A DNA stretch of 64,000 nucleotides from Kangiella sediminilitoris (GTDB taxonomy: Bacteria; Pseudomonadota; Gammaproteobacteria; Enterobacterales; Kangiellaceae), in the NCBI RefSeq assembly GCF_001708405.1, contig NZ_CP012418.1:2418001-2482000 (forward strand). Reading direction: 5' to 3'. Numbering within the stretch: the stretch's first letter is position 1; the number at the start of each line of letters is the position of its first letter. Shown one piece after another: positions 57,812-64,000 of the stretch. A program made the position numbers and the translations under genes. The notes under the pieces were generated by a model. It was not told the origin of the DNA, made no database searches, and saw nothing but the letters and a program-made list of their open reading frames with translations.

Positions 57812-58004
57812 AATTGTTTTAGTTAAAAAAATTTAAGCGTCTATTCTAACATCAAAGTTCAAATTTGACTCAACCCCTTAACCCTTTTTCAGCGATCTCT
57901 TACTTTTTTTTAAGTATTTACTGCTTTTTTCAATTATTACAACCACTTAAAGTTAAAGCGCTTCATGAAGAAGCTTTAGTAATCGGATTTCAAAGGAGAA
58001 TGAA

Positions 58005-59450
58005 ATGAAAAAATTACTAATTCTCGCTGCTTCGACAGCGTTAATAAATGGCTGTATTTACGGTACGGTACAAGATGCAAATACTGGCTCTGGAATTCAG
58101 GCCGCTAAAGTCAGCGTCATCAACGGTAACTGTTATGGCAATGGCTGCGGTTTTCCCGAGGCTACTGACAGTTCCGGTTTATATGTCTTTGATGCTTATG
58201 GTGATCGCAATGGTGACGCCAATACTAAATTGATTTTACCCGCCAATGGACAAGAAGCTGTTACGTTAAGGGTCAGTAAACCTGGTTATTACTCAAGAAC
58301 CTTTTACCATAAGCCAAAATACAGGACTGTCACTTATGACGGCGCCGATTATCAGATAAGTGAAACCCCAATCGTTTATCTATGCCCATATGGAAGTATC
58401 GACAGCGATGGTGACACTATCTGTAATGACGCTGAAACCCGTTATGGTACAGACCCTTATAATAGTGATACTGATGGGGATCGACTAAGTGACGCTGCTG
58501 AAATTTTTGGCTATGACGGCGTCGATATTCGTTACTATGGCGCTGATCCATTACGAAAAACGGTCCTCATTGAAGCTGATTACTATGCTGACTTTAAACC
58601 CGACCAAGCAGCTTTAGATCAGGTTATTCAGTCATTTGCAGATGCGCCAGTAAATAATCCTGATGGCAGCACAGGTATAACCTTAGCCATCCATCTAGAT
58701 GACCAAATTGCTTCAGCTGATGTTGATCCTGATCTTAACCCTGTGTGGTCCGATTTTGATGTTATTAAAAACAAGTACTTTGAAACGCGCCGCGACAAAC
58801 TTTTCCATTATGCTTTATTTGCCGATCAGATTTTAAGCGCAGGTTATAGCGGTATCTCGAGAGGTATCCCTGCACATGACTTTGTTGTTTCTTTGGGCGC
58901 ATGGCCAACCCCGGGAGGGACTACACAGCAACAAGCTGGTACTTTAATGCACGAGTTTGGTCATAACCTTGGCCTCCGTCATGGTGGTAATGAAAACGCA
59001 AATAGAAAGCTTAACTACATCAGTGTGATGAGCTACGATTATCAGATGCCAGGACTAACTATCAATGGAACAACGGGTATCGTTGATTATTCCAGACTTA
59101 AAATTAACGCGGTAAGCTCTACCATCAACGAATTTTCCGCAATGTCTGGCTATGGTGGCACAACCGAAAGTCATCTTGATGAATATAGTGTCAGAAGAAA
59201 TGGTGTTTGGTTATCTGGCACGGCAAGTGAGAATTTGGATGTTAACAATAACGGCGTCTTACAAAACTCCGTGTCGTTAACAGCTGCAAATGCATCGCAA
59301 AATGATTGGGATAATATTAGTTTTGCTGCAGGCGGTAGCATTGGTGACGGCCATCTTGGTTTATCAGCCGAGCTAGATAGTATGTTATTGCAGGTTCAGA
59401 GTATGCCAAGTTATATGGTTGAACCTTGCTTAACTCCGGACTCTCAATAA
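58005..59450 (+). CDS. Metzincin-type zinc metalloprotease lipoprotein
   Basis: Surface or outer-membrane lipoprotein of 481 residues with a lipobox (LINGC, Cys17). A carboxypeptidase-regulatory-like beta domain (about residues 20-120) is followed by Asp-rich calcium-binding repeats of the thrombospondin type-3 kind (DSDGDTICNDAE, NSDTDGDRLSDAAE). The protease domain has HEFGHNLGLRH (residues 316-326), the HExxHxxGxxH zinc site, and SVMSYDYQ as the likely Met-turn. The substrate is unknown. The ATG has AAAGGAG upstream, and the upstream 190 bp are AT-rich with no clear promoter call. Confidence 0.8.
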   Translation: MKKLLILAASTALINGCIYGTVQDANTGSGIQAAKVSVINGNCYGNGCGFPEATDSSGLYVFDAYGDRNGDANTKLILPANGQEAVTLRVSKPGYYSRTFYHKPKYRTVTYDGADYQISETPIVYLCPYGSIDSDGDTICNDAETRYGTDPYNSDTDGDRLSDAAEIFGYDGVDIRYYGADPLRKTVLIEADYYADFKPDQAALDQVIQSFADAPVNNPDGSTGITLAIHLDDQIASADVDPDLNPVWSDFDVIKNKYFETRRDKLFHYALFADQILSAGYSGISRGIPAHDFVVSLGAWPTPGGTTQQQAGTLMHEFGHNLGLRHGGNENANRKLNYISVMSYDYQMPGLTINGTTGIVDYSRLKINAVSSTINEFSAMSGYGGTTESHLDEYSVRRNGVWLSGTASENLDVNNNGVLQNSVSLTAANASQNDWDNISFAAGGSIGDGHLGLSAELDSMLLQVQSMPSYMVEPCLTPDSQ

Positions 59451-59464
59451 GTTATAGGTATAAA

Positions 59465-59490
59465 AAAAGGTGGCTAGAGCCACCTTTTTT
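59465..59490. terminator. Bidirectional terminator between metalloprotease gene and atpC
   Basis: GGTGGC (59469-59474) pairs with GCCACC (59479-59484) around TAGA, flanked by A-runs on the left and T-runs on the right. It terminates both the metalloprotease gene and, in the other direction, the atp operon. Confidence 0.93.
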
Positions 59491-59512
59491 TTTGATCGCA
59501 AGAAAAGTAAAT

Positions 59513-59938
59513 TTACTTACCACTTTTCTTTTTAATCGCTCGTAAGGTACGTAATTGAGCAACAGCTTCTGCAAGCTCTGCAGCCGCTTTTGAATACTCA
59601 ATTTCAGAGTTCTGATCAGACAGAGCTTCGCGAGCGTCCTGTTCTGCTTCTAAAGCTTTCGCTTCATCCACATCTTCTGCTCTGATTGCTGTATCAGCCA
59701 GTACCGTTACTATGTGCGGCTGAACCTCTAACATTCCACCAGAAACGAAGAATAGCTCGACCTCACCTCCAGGTAGAGTCACTTTGACTGGACCCGGGTT
59801 TAATGACGTTAGCAGGGGAGCGTGGCCAGGTTCAACACCTAGCTCACCAAGTTCACCCGTTGCAATCAAGCGTTCAACTTTTCCTGAGAAAATTGAGCTC
59901 TCTGCGCTAACGATGTCCAAATGTACTGTCATTGCCAT
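59513..59938 (-). CDS. atpC: ATP synthase epsilon subunit
   Basis: Central-stalk subunit of F1 that couples rotation and can inhibit ATP hydrolysis. The 141 residues begin [20 protein letters not shown], have [16 protein letters not shown] and a C-terminal two-helix region rich in Ala/Glu. The ATG at 59938 has GGGGGAG upstream. Last gene of the atp operon, 37 bp after atpD. Confidence 0.97.
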   Translation of the reverse strand: MAMTVHLDIVSAESSIFSGKVERLIATGELGELGVEPGHAPLLTSLNPGPVKVTLPGGEVELFFVSGGMLEVQPHIVTVLADTAIRAEDVDEAKALEAEQDAREALSDQNSEIEYSKAAAELAEAVAQLRTLRAIKKKSGK

Positions 59939-59975
59939 CAGTCTCCCCCTTTCTTAGAGAACAAGCAAGGGTTCA

Positions 59976-61376
<1,401 letters not shown>

Positions 61377-61415
61377 TTAAAAACTTCTCTTTCTACTTTA
61401 CGAAAAAGTAATGTA

Positions 61416-62276
61416 TTAAACCGCAGCTGCACCAGCACTAATCTCAGCCAACTCTTGAGTAATAGCTGCTTGACGTGCTTTATTGTAAACAAGCTCAAGG
61501 TCATCAATAAGATCACCGGCGTTATCCGAAGCAGCTTTCATCGCCACCATTCGTGCTGCCTGTTCACATGCTATGTTTTCTACAACTGCCTGATAAACCT
61601 GAGACTCAATGAAACGCACCATTAATTTATCCAATAATGGCTTAGCTTCTGGCTCGTACAAGTAGTCCCAGTGATGGCGCAATTCATCATCTTGACCAAC
61701 CGGTAGTGGCAATAGTTGCTCTACCTTAGGATCTTGCGTCATCGAGTTTACAAACTCATTCGTTACGATAAATAATCGATCAATGCGACCTTCGTCGTAG
61801 GCTTTTAACATCACTTTCACTGCACCGATCAAATCTTCAATCTCCGGTGTATCACCCAAGTTTGAAGTTTTAGCAACAACTGAACCACCGAACTTCTTAA
61901 AGAAGCTAGTCGCTTTGCTGCCGATCAGACACATATCAACTTCGATGTCCTGCTCAGACCATTTTTTCATGTCGTTAAGCGCTGCTTTAAACAAGTTAAT
62001 GTTTAAACCACCACACAAACCTCGGTCTGTTGATACAACGATATATCCTACACGTTTAATGTCACGTTCTGTGATATAAGCATGACGATACTCAGGAGTA
62101 CCCTGAGCGATATGCTTAATCACGTTACGGATTTTTTCCGCGTAAGGACGTGATGATGCCATACGATCTTGCGCTTTACGCATTTTACTCGCTGCAACCA
62201 TTTCCATCGCAGAAGTAATTTTTTGCGTATTCTTAATCGATCCAATTTTAGTACGAATCTCTTTAGCGCCTGACAT
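61416..62276 (-). CDS. atpG: ATP synthase gamma subunit
   Basis: Rotor shaft of F1, 286 residues. The N-terminal helix begins [20 protein letters not shown] and the C-terminal helix ends [29 protein letters not shown] is the conserved gamma motif. It lies 67 bp downstream of atpA. Confidence 0.98.
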   Translation of the reverse strand: MSGAKEIRTKIGSIKNTQKITSAMEMVAASKMRKAQDRMASSRPYAEKIRNVIKHIAQGTPEYRHAYITERDIKRVGYIVVSTDRGLCGGLNINLFKAALNDMKKWSEQDIEVDMCLIGSKATSFFKKFGGSVVAKTSNLGDTPEIEDLIGAVKVMLKAYDEGRIDRLFIVTNEFVNSMTQDPKVEQLLPLPVGQDDELRHHWDYLYEPEAKPLLDKLMVRFIESQVYQAVVENIACEQAARMVAMKAASDNAGDLIDDLELVYNKARQAAITQELAEISAGAAAV

Positions 62277-62343
62277 ATATTATTTCCAGTCTAAATTAGT
62301 GTTTGGAAGCAGGGAAGGGTGCCAAAAGCACCCATCTCAATTC

Positions 62344-63891
<1,548 letters not shown>

Positions 63892-63903
63892 GCTTCTTCC
63901 TCA

Positions 63904-64000
63904 CTAAGCTCTTAGCGTTTCGGAAAGCTTGTTGAGCTTACCGCGTATTGATCCGTCAATAACCATGTCACCTGCTCTGATAACCAGGCCACCAATCATT
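63904..64000 (-). CDS. atpH: ATP synthase delta subunit, C-terminal end (partial)
   Basis: The last 31 codons of a gene that continues beyond the window edge. The readable end, [20 protein letters not shown] followed by NKLSETLRA, matches the C-terminus of the delta subunit of F1. Its stop is 12 bp before the atpA start, in the usual atpH-atpA order. Confidence 0.92.
   Translation of the reverse strand, partial: MIGGLVIRAGDMVIDGSIRGKLNKLSETLRA

Overview
The window is a chromosomal stretch from a gammaproteobacterium with moderate GC. Several conserved gammaproteobacterial gene orders support this: rsmD divergent from ftsY-ftsE-ftsX with rpoH close behind; rho/trxA/rhlB; hemB-hemF-tsaC; smg-dprA-lysM facing def-fmt-rsmB-trkA(-trkH); and glmS-glmU beside the atp operon. 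A marine genus such as Kangiella would fit the gene content, but that is inference from general knowledge and no rRNA is present to confirm it. I see no tRNA, rRNA, CRISPR array, prophage or intact insertion sequence.

Layout. 0-3.9 kb: RNA-modification genes (RluA-type pseudouridine synthase, rsmJ, rsmD) around two small genes that appear broken by frameshifts. 3.9-8.8 kb: ftsYEX, a YceI protein and rpoH; two tandem CIRCE-type operators (HrcA sites) lie between yceI and rpoH. 9.0-9.8 kb: a family-3 solute-binding lipoprotein. 9.95-26.4 kb: one tightly overlapping, same-strand operon of 18 genes, an aryl polyene (APE) pigment cluster in the order apeC-D-E-F-G-H-I-J, an ammonia lyase, apeK-L-M, a flavin-dependent halogenase-like enzyme, apeN-O-P-Q-R. 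26.4-28.6 kb: fre-ubiD, convergent with the cluster. 28.7-31.2 kb: small accessory genes (S41-peptidase-like, TonB-like, a membrane peptide) and repeat-like intergenic DNA. 31.2-34.4 kb: rho, trxA, rhlB. 34.7-40.8 kb: small lipoprotein, thioesterase, hydrolase, DUF4197, AEC transporter, hemB, hemF, tsaC. 41.0-46.2 kb: DUF1272 protein, DsbG-like and TlpA-like redox proteins, smg, dprA, a LysM protein. 46.4-52.2 kb: def-fmt-rsmB-trkA-trkH. 52.2-54.6 kb: LpxL-type acyltransferase and two DsbA-family proteins. 54.6-57.8 kb: glmS-glmU. 58-59.5 kb: a metzincin-type lipoprotein. 59.5-64 kb: atpC-D-G-A and the end of atpH.

How the genes work together. The APE operon encodes an almost complete type II polyketide machinery: two acyl carriers (E, F), a ketosynthase/chain-length-factor pair (O, C), a second ketosynthase (R), a ketoreductase (Q), a dehydratase pair (I, P), an activating ligase (H), a thioesterase (K), acyl/glycosyltransferases (D, J), and LolA-like, RND-type and lipoprotein components (L, M, N) for moving the lipid-like product to the outer membrane. 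The ammonia lyase could make an aryl acid and the halogenase-like enzyme could decorate the aryl ring. APE clusters are a known family, so the cluster itself is not a new system. The less expected observations are the double CIRCE control region of rpoH and the lyase/halogenase combination.
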